Below are positions 1 to 7,932 of a DNA stretch of 29,739 nucleotides, one piece after another. The position numbers and the translations under genes are program-made. The notes under the pieces are model-generated. The model was not told where the DNA came from and made no database searches. It saw nothing but the letters and a program-made list of their open reading frames with translations. This stretch comes from an uncultured Propionibacteriaceae bacterium (GTDB taxonomy: Bacteria > Actinomycetota > Actinomycetes > Propionibacteriales > Propionibacteriaceae). The stretch is taken from NCBI GenBank assembly GCA_937988865.1, contig CALKHV010000072.1:1-29739 (forward strand), read 5' to 3'. The stretch's first letter is position 1, and the number at the start of each line of letters is the position of its first letter.

Positions 1-91
1 TGTAGGTTCCGGCGCTTCCTGTCACTCCGTCAGGCGTGTGACCTGCGGTGCGACAAGATGTTGGACGGTCGGTCGTCCCACTATCTTGTCC
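1..91 (+). repeat. Left transposon end with TnsB-type binding sites
   Basis: The terminus is at base 1. Two inward-reading sites resemble the right-end sites: TTCCTGTC at 16-23 and TATCTTGTCC at 82-91. A third copy, CGACAAGATG at 51-60, is identical over 10 bases to right-end bases 17247-17256 but reads outward, so 52-59 and 83-90 form an 8-bp inverted repeat (GACAAGAT/ATCTTGTC). Sparse sites on the left and dense sites on the right are what Tn7 shows. Site assignment is by eye. Confidence 0.65.
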
Positions 92-236
92 AAATCCTCA
101 GCCGCGACGCGTCACACGGCCTCCCTGTTCCGGTGAAACCACCGACGGCCTATGCGGGAAATTCGGCGGCGGCGGTGACGTCCTGACGTGCACCTGTGGA
201 CCCTGCCCTCGGGTTCCTCGTGCTGGACGCGGGTGG

Positions 237-515
237 TTAGGGCTCTCGCTGTCTTGGGGGCAGGAGGGTCATTAGTGCTGCGGTGAGGATGAGGACGCCG
301 ATCTCGTAGATGAGGGCAGCGCGGAAGGCGGGAAGGTAGGTACTCGAGGGGTCGCCGGCGCCGAAGGCGCCAGCCCGCACGTCGCCGGGGCCAGGGTGAA
401 CCCGGCGGCACCCAGGAGGAAGAAACGGCGGCGTCCGTACACGTCGCCGAGCCGTCCACCGGTGATCAGCAGCACACCGAACGCCAGCGCATAGCGGTGG
501 CTCTTGGAGATCGAA
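237..515 (-). pseudogene. MFS drug-efflux transporter remnant (DHA2-type), internally deleted
   Basis: Two pieces of one transporter lie in different minus-strand frames. The upstream piece (about 515-380) reads YALAFGVLLITGGRLGDVYG followed by RRRFFLLGAAGFTL, the loop 2-3 motif (GRLGDxxGRR) of the 14-helix EmrB/QacA-type major facilitator family. The downstream piece (about 335-237) reads YLPAFRAALIYEIGVLILT and ends PPRQREP before a TAA stop, matching the last membrane helix and tail of such proteins. Nearly all of the roughly 400 residues expected between them are missing. I read it as a dead gene with a large internal deletion and a frame change. No functional product is expected. Confidence 0.65.
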
Positions 516-972
516 GCCGTGGCCGCCGGAACCTGACCACACATCGCGGGACCACTTCCCTGGCGGCTTGGCATCTAGTATCGCCTCTGCCCGCCACGCG
601 GCCATCAGTGGATCAGCAGGGTCACGAGTGCCTACGGTCCGTTCCCGCGCCATCCTGCTGTGACGGAGGACTCGATTCGTCGCTGGGTCTCTGATCGATC
701 CGCCGGGCTCCCGGTCGCGGTGATCACGAGCTCGGCGAAGCGGTCACGCCGAGCGGGTCGGTCTCGAGGCGTTGAGGGCGCCCGCGGGGTACGGCCCCGA
801 GTCGGCCGTCACGCGGGCGACGGTCTTGGCGTCCACGTCATCGCGCCGAGCACTCGTGGCCATAACTGATCGCGGACACCTTCGAGCGCTGCGTGCTACG
901 GCCACGCCTCCGCATAAACGACTGCTTCAGTTCCAGAGTCCAACTATCCGTTACAGACGGACTCCTTCGCGC
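516..972. other. Gene-free stretch between the MFS remnant and gnd
   Basis: I see no convincing gene here. A 39-codon minus-strand ORF (863-744) has no recognisable features or ribosome site. Just beyond the gnd stop the sequence holds small inverted repeats (TCCGT at 941-945 with ACGGA at 951-955), which could form a weak end-of-operon hairpin, but no T-tract follows. Confidence 0.4.
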
Positions 973-2055
973 TCAGGCCTTCTTGGGAGCGCGCTTCGGC
1001 GTATCGCCGGTCGAACCGGACCCCGACGACGGACCGGCTGCTGCAGCCTTGCGACCTTTGGCCGCGGCTTCGTTCGCGGTCGCGGGGGGCTTCTCCTTCG
1101 TAGCCGCCTTGACCACCGTGGCCTCGGCGGTCTTGGGCCCGGCGGCCGTCTCGTCGCGGAGCTTGTCGCCCTCGGCCGTAGTCATGACCTGGTGTCCACC
1201 GAACTGTCCACGCAGCGCGGCAACGGCCTGCATCGTCGGGGACGACTCCTGGCGTGAAGCGAACCGGGCAAACAGGGAAGCCGCGATGACCGGCATGGGC
1301 ACCGAGTTCGCGATCCCCTCCTCGACGGTCCAGCGACCCTCGCCGGAGTCGGCGGTGTAGTCCGAGACGTCCTCGAGCTGCGGGTTCTCCTCGAGTGCCT
1401 TGACCATGAGGTCGAGCAGCCAGGACCGGACGACGGTGCCGCGGCTCCAAGCCTTGAACGAGCCGGGCACGTCCTTGACGATGTCCTTCTTCTCGAGCAG
1501 CTCGAAACCCTCGGCGTAGGCGTGCATCAGGCCGTACTCAATGCCGTTGTGCACCATCTTCACGTAATGACCCGCACCGATGTCGCCGGCGTGGACGAAG
1601 CCCTCGTCCCGCGGACCCTCGGGACGCAGCGCGTCGAAGATCGGCATCGCCTTCGCGACGTTGGCCTTGGTGCCGCCAACCATGAGACCGTAGCCGTTCT
1701 CCAGACCCCAGATCCCGCCCGAGACACCGCAATCGAGGTAGCCGATGCCCTTGGCCCTGAGTGCCTTCTCGTTCTCGATGTCGTCGGTGAAGCGGCTGTT
1801 GCCACCGTCGATGACGAGGTCACCCTTGTCGAGCAGCTCGCCGAGCCTGGCCACAGTCTCGCGGGTCGGGTCACCGGCCGGAACCATCACCCACACGACG
1901 CGGGGCGCATCGAGCTTCTTGACGAGCGCTGCGAGGGTCTTGACGTCCGACACCTCGGGGTTGCGGTCATAACCCACGACTTCGTGACCGGCACGGCGGA
2001 TGCGCTCGCGCATGTTGCCACCCATCTTGCCCAGCCCAATGAGTCCCAGTTGCAT
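973..2055 (-). CDS. gnd: 6-phosphogluconate dehydrogenase, decarboxylating, with a Lys/Ala-rich C-terminal tail
   Basis: This enzyme oxidatively decarboxylates 6-phosphogluconate to ribulose 5-phosphate. The 360-residue protein has the N-terminal dinucleotide loop GLIGLGKMGGNM (4-15), DGGNSRFTDD (83-92), the substrate loop VSGGIWGLENGYG (111-123) and the active-site stretch KMVHNGIEYG, with Lys166, Asn170 and Glu173. It is the short GntZ/YqeC-type of about 300 residues. Asp30 at the end of the second beta strand suggests NAD+ rather than NADP+ preference, which is inference. Residues about 305-360 are an added low-complexity tail rich in Ala, Lys, Pro and Ser, not part of the enzyme fold. The start is ATG at 2055 with GAAGGG 8 bases upstream. 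It is the last gene of the sugar operon, 87 bp after zwf. Confidence 0.93.
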   Translation of the reverse strand: MQLGLIGLGKMGGNMRERIRRAGHEVVGYDRNPEVSDVKTLAALVKKLDAPRVVWVMVPAGDPTRETVARLGELLDKGDLVIDGGNSRFTDDIENEKALRAKGIGYLDCGVSGGIWGLENGYGLMVGGTKANVAKAMPIFDALRPEGPRDEGFVHAGDIGAGHYVKMVHNGIEYGLMHAYAEGFELLEKKDIVKDVPGSFKAWSRGTVVRSWLLDLMVKALEENPQLEDVSDYTADSGEGRWTVEEGIANSVPMPVIAASLFARFASRQESSPTMQAVAALRGQFGGHQVMTTAEGDKLRDETAAGPKTAEATVVKAATKEKPPATANEAAAKGRKAAAAGPSSGSGSTGDTPKRAPKKA

Positions 2056-2142
2056 GTGCCTAACCCTTCAGTTGTCGGGGAAATCAGGTGAACGTCGGTC
2101 GCACACGTGTTGTGAGTCCTCGGCGCGAGGGCTCGGCGCGGG

Positions 2143-3627
2143 TCAGTGGCGCGCGCCACCTTCGATGGGTGACTGAGGCCCCGGGTCGGGGTTCTTCTCG
2201 CGCCACTTGCGCTCGAACGGCAGTCGCCAGGTGTGCGGGGAGACGAGTTGATGGATCTGGTTCGGACCCCACGTTCCGGGCGCGTAGGGCCGCACGACCG
2301 GCGGGTTGTCGAGCAGCGGCTGGCTGATCTCCCACAACCGCTCGATGCCCTCGGCCGACGTGAAGAGCGTGTGGTCGCCACGCACCGCGTCATAGATGAG
2401 CCGCTCATAGGCCTCGAGCACGGCGCCCGCCCAGTGCGTCTCCTGCATCGCGAACTGCATCGACAGCTTGTCGAGCTTCATCCCCGGGCCGGGTCGCTTG
2501 CCATAGAACGACAGCGACATGCGCGCCTTGTCGGCGAGGTCGAACGTCAGGTGGTCAGGGCCGTGGTCGCCGACGCCGGACCCGGGCGGGAACATCGACT
2601 GCGGCGGCTCGTTGAAGGCGATCGAGATGATGCGCGCGCCCTCGGCCATCCGCTTGCCGGTGCGCAGGAAGAACGGCACTCCGGCCCAACGCCAGTTGTC
2701 GATGTAGCACTTGAGCGCGATGTAGGTCTCGGTGTCGGAGTCGTGCGCGACGCCCGGCTCGTCGAGGTAGCCGTCGTACTGCCCTCGGACCACGTCGGAG
2801 GGATGGATCGGCTGCATCGACTCGAAGACCTTGTTCTTCTCGCGGCTGATGGCGTCGGGCTCGAGCGAGGTCGGCGGCTCCATCGCGGTGAACGCGAGGA
2901 TCTGGAAGAGGTGCGTGACGACCATGTCGCGGTAGGCGCCGGTGTTCTCATAGAAGTCGCCGCGGGTCGCGAGGCCCAACGTCTCGGGCACGTCGATCTG
3001 CACATGCGCGATGGAGTTGCGGTGCCAGATCGGCTCGAACAGCCCGTTGGCGAAGCGGAACGCGAGGATGTTCTGCGCCGGCTCCTTGCCGAGGAAGTGG
3101 TCAATCCGGAAGACCTGCTTCTCCTTGAAGACCTCGTGCACCCGACGGTTGAGCTCCACCGCGGACGCGTAGTCCGTCCCGAACGGCTTCTCCATGACGA
3201 TGCGGCTGCGGTCGACGAGGTCGGCCTCGGCGATCGTCTGGATCGCGGAGAGTGCGGCCTTGGGCGGCACCGACAGGTAGTGCAGCCGCAGCTCGGTCTC
3301 ACCCGGCAGCAGCTTCTCGGCCGCCCGCACCGCATCGCCCAGGGCCTGAGGCCCCGCCGACAGCGGCACGTAGTCGAGGCGCTGCGCGAACTGGTGCCAC
3401 TCCTCCTCATCGAGGACGCGCGTCGAGAACTCCTTGATCGCCTCGTGCGCCAGGTCCCGGAACCCGTCGGACGACATCTCGTCGAGCGAGGTGCCGACGA
3501 CGCGCAGGTCCTCGAGCAGACCGGACTGGAAGAGGTGGAGCATCCCCGGGATGAGCTTGCGTTTGGACAGGTCCCCCGTCGCGCCGAAAAGGATGACAGT
3601 CGTCGGCGCCGCTTTCGATCCGTTCAT
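2143..3627 (-). CDS. zwf: Glucose-6-phosphate 1-dehydrogenase
   Basis: It oxidises glucose 6-phosphate to 6-phosphoglucono-lactone, the first step of the oxidative pentose phosphate pathway, making NAD(P)H. The 494-residue product has the nucleotide loop FGATGDLSKRKL (14-25), EKPFG (146-150) and the substrate/catalytic motif RIDHFLGKE (174-182, His177). Length and motifs are normal for the family. The frame stays open upstream to 3858, but the family N-terminus begins at MNGSKAAPTT, and this ATG (3627-3625) overlaps the ppgK stop in an ATGA junction, so 3627 is chosen as start. No separate lactonase gene is seen in the operon. Confidence 0.95.
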   Translation of the reverse strand: MNGSKAAPTTVILFGATGDLSKRKLIPGMLHLFQSGLLEDLRVVGTSLDEMSSDGFRDLAHEAIKEFSTRVLDEEEWHQFAQRLDYVPLSAGPQALGDAVRAAEKLLPGETELRLHYLSVPPKAALSAIQTIAEADLVDRSRIVMEKPFGTDYASAVELNRRVHEVFKEKQVFRIDHFLGKEPAQNILAFRFANGLFEPIWHRNSIAHVQIDVPETLGLATRGDFYENTGAYRDMVVTHLFQILAFTAMEPPTSLEPDAISREKNKVFESMQPIHPSDVVRGQYDGYLDEPGVAHDSDTETYIALKCYIDNWRWAGVPFFLRTGKRMAEGARIISIAFNEPPQSMFPPGSGVGDHGPDHLTFDLADKARMSLSFYGKRPGPGMKLDKLSMQFAMQETHWAGAVLEAYERLIYDAVRGDHTLFTSAEGIERLWEISQPLLDNPPVVRPYAPGTWGPNQIHQLVSPHTWRLPFERKWREKNPDPGPQSPIEGGARH

Positions 3628-4427
3628 GGGCCCACGTCGGCATCGGTCGTCGGTGAGTCTCTCGCAGACGCGGCCAGCGCTGCGGCCCCGATGATCCCGG
3701 CGTTGTTTTGCAGGATGGCTGGCCTGATCGGGGTTCGCAAGTTCAGCAGCGGGAGGAACTTGTGGGCCTTCTTGGAAATCCCCCCGCCCACGATGAACAG
3801 GTCTGGCCACAGGAGGTTCTCGATCCGCGAGTAGTACTTCTGAAGTCGCTTGGCCCATTTCTCGTAGGAGAGGTCGTCACGTTCTTTGGCGCTGGCCGCG
3901 GTGACCTTCTCGGCCACGTCCCCGCCGATCTCGATGTGACCAAGCTCAGCATTGGGGATGAGTTGCCCGCCGTGGAGAAGAGCCACTCCGATACCGGTGC
4001 CCAAGGTGGTGACGATGACGAAGCCGGTCGCGTCCTTCGCAGCACCGAACCGTGCCTCGGCCACGCCCGCAGCGTCGGCGTCGTTGACGAGAACGCAGGG
4101 CCGGTGCATAGCCGTGCTGAAAAGCTGCTCCCCCGGGTAGTCGATCCAGGCCCGGTCCACGTTGGCGGCGGTCCGCACAGTTCCGTGCTGGACAACCCCG
4201 GGGAACGTCACGCCCACTGGCGCGTCCGGAGGGAGGACGCCGGCGAAGTGCTCGGCGATCTGGGCCACGATCGCAGCGACTGCTTCTGGAGTCGAGTCCA
4301 CGGGTGTGGGGATCCGGTGACGTTCAGCAATGAGCTCACCGGTCGAAACATCAACCGGTGCACCCTTGATGCCCGTTCCTCCCACGTCGATGCCCAAAGC
4401 CAGGTATGAGGTCACGATCGCCGTCAC
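3624..4427 (-). CDS. ppgK: Polyphosphate glucokinase
   Basis: A ROK-fold kinase that phosphorylates glucose to glucose 6-phosphate using inorganic polyphosphate (often also ATP). The 267-residue protein shows GIDVGGTGIKG (12-22), TFPGVVQHG, the polyphosphate-glucokinase stretch ANVDRAWIDYPGEQLF, VNDADAAGVAEARFGA with the catalytic Asp, LGTGIGVALLHGG, ELGHIEIGG, and the C-terminal block DLSYEKWAKRLQKYYSRIE followed by WPDLFIVGGGISK that separates PPGK from ordinary ROK glucokinases. I chose the GTG start at 4427 because it forms a GTGA overlap with the upstream GH65 stop; a second GTG four codons on is possible. Its product is the substrate of the zwf gene that follows. It would capture glucose released by the GH65 phosphorylase without spending ATP. 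Confidence 0.93.
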   Translation of the reverse strand: MTAIVTSYLALGIDVGGTGIKGAPVDVSTGELIAERHRIPTPVDSTPEAVAAIVAQIAEHFAGVLPPDAPVGVTFPGVVQHGTVRTAANVDRAWIDYPGEQLFSTAMHRPCVLVNDADAAGVAEARFGAAKDATGFVIVTTLGTGIGVALLHGGQLIPNAELGHIEIGGDVAEKVTAASAKERDDLSYEKWAKRLQKYYSRIENLLWPDLFIVGGGISKKAHKFLPLLNLRTPIRPAILQNNAGIIGAAALAASARDSPTTDADVGP

Positions 4428-6808
4428 GACAGCATCCCCGCCCGCGCCGGATCCGTGACGAACACAGTCGTGCCCGCCGCGAGAGTGAGCGGTTCGCCGT
4501 GGACGAGCACAGTGAGCGTCGCGCCCTCTTGACCCGTCGCGGTGATGCTCGTCTGTCCGTGACCGGCCACCACTGCCAGGTGCAGCCCTCGCCACGTGAC
4601 CCTGTAGGTCACCCCTTCCCAGTCCTGCGGGATCCACGGGCCGATGGAGAGCTGACCCTGATCCACCCGCAGCCCACCGAACCCGTTGACCAGGACCGCC
4701 CACGTTCCGGCAGCAGAGGCGATGTGCATCCCCTCGCAGGTGTTGCCCTGGTTGTCGGCGAGGTCCACGAACGCCGAGCGCTCGAAGTACTGCTGTGCCC
4801 TGGCGGTCTCGCCGACCTCGATCCCGATGATGGCGTGGATCGCGGGGCTCAACGACGACTTGTGGAGGGTGCGCGGCTCGTAGTACTCGAAGTTCGCCCT
4901 GATGACTTCGGTGTCGAACAGGTCCGGCAGCATGAACGCCAACATGAGGACGTCGGGCTGCTTGAGCAGCTGGGTCTCCTCGCAGTTGAAGTGGTTGTAG
5001 CCGGGCGGGTACTTCGGCATCGAGTTCTCGTCGAAGTCGTTGACCGGCACGTCGAGCCGGTCGAAGTAGCCCTCGAACTGTTCCACCACACCCTCGGAAT
5101 TGGGGGTTCCCACCGCGAGGTCCTCGGCGGCAATGCGCCATCCGGCCACCTCACCGGGGTCGAGCCCAATCCTCGCGGAAATCTCGGCCAGCGCTTCCGG
5201 TGACTCGTTCACGAGCTTGACGAAGACACTGGCGGCATACCGCAGATTCCACTGGACGAGACGGTTGGTGAACGCGTTGTCGGCAACGTGAGAGTGGAAC
5301 TCGTCGGGACCCATGACCTGCCGCAGGTGGCCCTGGGGATCGCCATCGGCGCGCTCGATGCGGCTTACCCAAAACCGCGCCGTCTCGAAGAGCATCTCCG
5401 CGCCCCACTCGCGCAGGAACGTTTCGTCGCCGGTTGCCTCCACATAACGGTGTATCCCGTAGGCGACGTCCGCGGAGACGTGCAGCTCTTCGTCGCGCGT
5501 CCAGAACCGGTTCTTGCCGTCGGGGGTGAAGCGCGGACACTCCTCGTCGCCGGTGTCGGCCGACTCCCAGGCAAAGCGGGCCCCGAGGGTTCCGTTCTCG
5601 GTGGAGTTGCGCCGCGCCCCGTCGAGGGTGTGGTGCCGGTAGCACAACAGGGCCTTGGCGGTGGCGGGTTGCGTGAGGACGTAGAAGGGCAGCAACATCA
5701 CTTCGGTGTCCCAGAAGACGTGGCCCCGATAGCCCTCTCCCGACAGCGATTTAGCGCCGATGTTGACGGTCGGGTCGTCGGGGTTTGCAGCGATCAACAG
5801 GTGGTAGATGCTGAACCGGACTGCCTGAGTCAGCTCAGGTTTGCCGACCACCGACGCGTCACAGGCTTGCCACAGATCGGCCCATGCCGCAGCGTTCGCC
5901 TCGAGCAGTCCGCTCATCCCCGTGGCGGCGGCGGCGCGGGCCCGGTTGAGCACCGCAGTATTGTCCGCCCCTCTGGGCTGGTCCGGGTCGCGCGTCGTGG
6001 CGATGGCGACGAACTTGTCCACGCGCAGAGTCTGGTCGGCCGCAACATGCTGCCTCATCCGAGACGTCACCCGGGTGCTGGAGCACGACGTCGTGGAGGT
6101 GACCTCCGCGGCCGCGCACGTGATCGCGGCGGCGTAGTCGAGGGTGACGTTGCTCTGGATGGTGCGGGTCGACAGGTGAAGGATCCCGTCCGACGTCACG
6201 CCGGTGCCCAAGGCGGCGAGGTGCTGGCTGCGAGCCCACTTTTCCCAGCGCCCCTGGACGGGGAACGTTCGATCTGACGGATAAACGGGAAGGGCTTCGA
6301 GATTGCGGCGGTCACCCTGGATGCCGGTCGAGATCTCGACGGTGGCGTCGTGTCCCAGCGGGGTGACCTCGACGGCCAGTGCGAGGGTGTCTCGCCACGC
6401 GAGGCTCGCGAAGCGCAGCGTCTCCAGGCTGGTCTGGCGACCCTCGGTGTCCTCGAACACGGTGGCCCGCCAGAGCACGCCTTGTGACATGTCCAGGACG
6501 CGTTGGTGCGAGATGACGCGGCAGTTCTCGACGTCGAGCCGGACACCGTTCACGTGGACCTCGGTGTCGAGCCAGTCAGGGGCGTTGACCATGTCAGTGA
6601 CGATCGAGTCGTGGGCGTCGAACACCCCGTTGAGGTAGACACCTGACAGTGCTCCGGGGTGGCCTTCCTCGAGGCTTCCTCGGGTGCCGATGGCCCCGTT
6701 CCCGGTGGTGAACATTGTCTCGAAGGTGTTGGCTCGCCCTAGGTCGAATCCCACCTCGGACACGAGCCACTCGCTGTCGGACAGGTTGGATGAGAGCACG
6801 CCGGTCAC
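4424..6808 (-). CDS. GH65 glycoside phosphorylase (kojibiose/nigerose/maltose phosphorylase type)
   Basis: GH65 enzymes split alpha-glucosides with phosphate, inverting to beta-glucose 1-phosphate and freeing the acceptor. The 794-residue product has the family core GHVFWDTEVMLLPFY, YRHHTLDGARRNS followed by GARFAWESADTGDEECP, and MGPDEFHSHVADNAFTNR, where Glu503 is the expected general acid. The C-terminal beta-sandwich domain typical of GH65 follows. The FHxHVxxNAFTN loop looks more like kojibiose, nigerose or maltose phosphorylases than trehalose phosphorylase, but subfamily is not settled. The GTG start at 6808 gives a GTGA overlap with the pfkB-type gene; the open frame upstream to 7009 lacks family similarity. 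No beta-phosphoglucomutase gene accompanies it. Confidence 0.85.
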   Translation of the reverse strand: MTGVLSSNLSDSEWLVSEVGFDLGRANTFETMFTTGNGAIGTRGSLEEGHPGALSGVYLNGVFDAHDSIVTDMVNAPDWLDTEVHVNGVRLDVENCRVISHQRVLDMSQGVLWRATVFEDTEGRQTSLETLRFASLAWRDTLALAVEVTPLGHDATVEISTGIQGDRRNLEALPVYPSDRTFPVQGRWEKWARSQHLAALGTGVTSDGILHLSTRTIQSNVTLDYAAAITCAAAEVTSTTSCSSTRVTSRMRQHVAADQTLRVDKFVAIATTRDPDQPRGADNTAVLNRARAAAATGMSGLLEANAAAWADLWQACDASVVGKPELTQAVRFSIYHLLIAANPDDPTVNIGAKSLSGEGYRGHVFWDTEVMLLPFYVLTQPATAKALLCYRHHTLDGARRNSTENGTLGARFAWESADTGDEECPRFTPDGKNRFWTRDEELHVSADVAYGIHRYVEATGDETFLREWGAEMLFETARFWVSRIERADGDPQGHLRQVMGPDEFHSHVADNAFTNRLVQWNLRYAASVFVKLVNESPEALAEISARIGLDPGEVAGWRIAAEDLAVGTPNSEGVVEQFEGYFDRLDVPVNDFDENSMPKYPPGYNHFNCEETQLLKQPDVLMLAFMLPDLFDTEVIRANFEYYEPRTLHKSSLSPAIHAIIGIEVGETARAQQYFERSAFVDLADNQGNTCEGMHIASAAGTWAVLVNGFGGLRVDQGQLSIGPWIPQDWEGVTYRVTWRGLHLAVVAGHGQTSITATGQEGATLTVLVHGEPLTLAAGTTVFVTDPARAGMLS

Positions 6809-7806
6809 ACCCGTGCCGTGGCGCTGGTCGGCGAGCCGCCGTAGGTCAGTGCCAGCTGCTCGTTGGTCTGGTCCAGAGGCAGGTACGCATCTAGGACCGT
6901 GGCCGAGGCACGCTGCGCCCCCATGGCGTTGCCATACTGGCAGGCGCTGACGATGTCGTTGTCCTGGAGAAAGCCGAAGGCCATGCCGGCCGCGAACGAG
7001 TCGCCGCACCCGGTCGTGTCGACCACCTGGTCGATGGCCACACGCGGGACCACGTGGCTCTCGAGATCTCCGTAGTCGTCGAGGGTGTAGGCGATGCAGC
7101 CCTGATCATCGAGCGTGACGCACACGGCTTGCACACCTTGGCCAAGGACGTGCGCCGCGAAGTCCGGCAGCTGCTCCATCGGGATGGGGTCGCCGGGCTG
7201 GCGGTCCTCGCCGGGGCTGGGGTGCCAGCTGCAGCCGGCTTCCTCGAGGTTCATCTTGAGGATGTCGATGGAGGGAAGCCAGGCGTCGCGGTCCGCCCAG
7301 AGCCGGTGTGTCCGGGCGCCTTCATGGACGAGGGTGCTGGTCGGGCCGTGGCCGTCGAGCAGGATAATGCCGTTGCTATTGCGCCGAATGTATTCGAGCG
7401 TCGACTGGCTGACCTCGTAGTCGGTGATCGGGACGCACACGAAGGCGTCGGCATGGAGCGCGAACTCGACGTCGGCGGGCGTGATCGGTGCCATGAAACC
7501 GGTCTGCCGCTCGATGCGGGTGTTCTGGTCGACATAGCGGAGCTCGACGACGTCACCACGATCACGGGCCGAGCGGATGCCGGTGACGTCCACGTTGGGG
7601 TGGCCAGCGAAGAGCGCCTTGATGGGTGCCTCATCGGCTTGGGCGACGTGGACGATGGGTAGCACCCGGTCGTCCTCGCCCAGTAGGGCCGCGAGGGCGA
7701 TCGTCGTGTACAGGACGCAGCCGTACTTTTCGAGCACCTCACCGCGGTGGGTGATGATGCGATCGCGAGGGATGGGTCCAAGAACTGCGACGGTGCGGGG
7801 GGACAT
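6805..7806 (-). CDS. PfkB-family carbohydrate kinase, substrate unknown
   Basis: A ribokinase-like kinase of 333 residues. It carries the PfkB C-terminal signature DTTGCGDSFAAGMAFG (263-278) with catalytic Asp269, the mid-protein LKMNLEEAG motif (183-191) where the family usually has KxNxxE, and an N-terminal VAVLGPIPRD start. The usual DTTGAGD is DTTGCGD here, a mild change. The start at ATG 7806 has GGAGGT 6 bases upstream. It sits between the symporter and the GH65 gene and overlaps the latter by 4 bases, so it very likely acts on the same imported sugar or on the non-glucose product of phosphorolysis. That role is inferred from position; sequence alone does not give the substrate. Confidence 0.8.
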   Translation of the reverse strand: MSPRTVAVLGPIPRDRIITHRGEVLEKYGCVLYTTIALAALLGEDDRVLPIVHVAQADEAPIKALFAGHPNVDVTGIRSARDRGDVVELRYVDQNTRIERQTGFMAPITPADVEFALHADAFVCVPITDYEVSQSTLEYIRRNSNGIILLDGHGPTSTLVHEGARTHRLWADRDAWLPSIDILKMNLEEAGCSWHPSPGEDRQPGDPIPMEQLPDFAAHVLGQGVQAVCVTLDDQGCIAYTLDDYGDLESHVVPRVAIDQVVDTTGCGDSFAAGMAFGFLQDNDIVSACQYGNAMGAQRASATVLDAYLPLDQTNEQLALTYGGSPTSATARV

Positions 7807-7845
7807 GGTGACCTCCGGGTGTGAGTGATCGTCAATGACGAGGGG

Positions 7846-7894
7846 TCGAAGTGGGGGTACGTTGCGCAGGGGTGGGAGCGTCCCCCCACTTCGA
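7846..7894 (-). promoter_or_regulatory. Perfect 12-bp inverted repeat between symporter and kinase genes
   Basis: TCGAAGTGGGGG (7846-7857) and CCCCCACTTCGA (7883-7894) are perfect complements around a 25-base loop, inside the 126-bp gap of the operon. No T-tract follows on either strand, so it is not a standard terminator. It could stabilise the upstream symporter mRNA segment, attenuate transcription, or be a protein-binding site. Confidence 0.5.
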
Positions 7895-7932
7895 GGTTCA
7901 TTGGGCCTAACCGCAGCAGTCGGCCCGTTGGG

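Noticed and set aside
24..28. ACTCC near the left end as a target duplication partner of 17271-17275
   Set aside because: It lies inside the matched terminal repeat and is not followed by TGT; a 5-mer match in this span is easily chance.
744..863. 39-codon minus-strand ORF in the gene-free stretch
   Set aside because: No ribosome site, no recognisable similarity; expected by chance in GC-rich DNA.
2233..3834. Long plus-strand ORF of 533 codons
   Set aside because: It lies wholly opposite zwf and the end of ppgK, is rich in Arg, Val, Leu and Glu as antisense frames of GC-rich genes are, and has no family motifs.
4424..6808. Trehalose phosphorylase
   Set aside because: The FHSHVADNAFTN loop after the catalytic Glu looks more like kojibiose, nigerose or maltose phosphorylases, so only the GH65 family call is kept.
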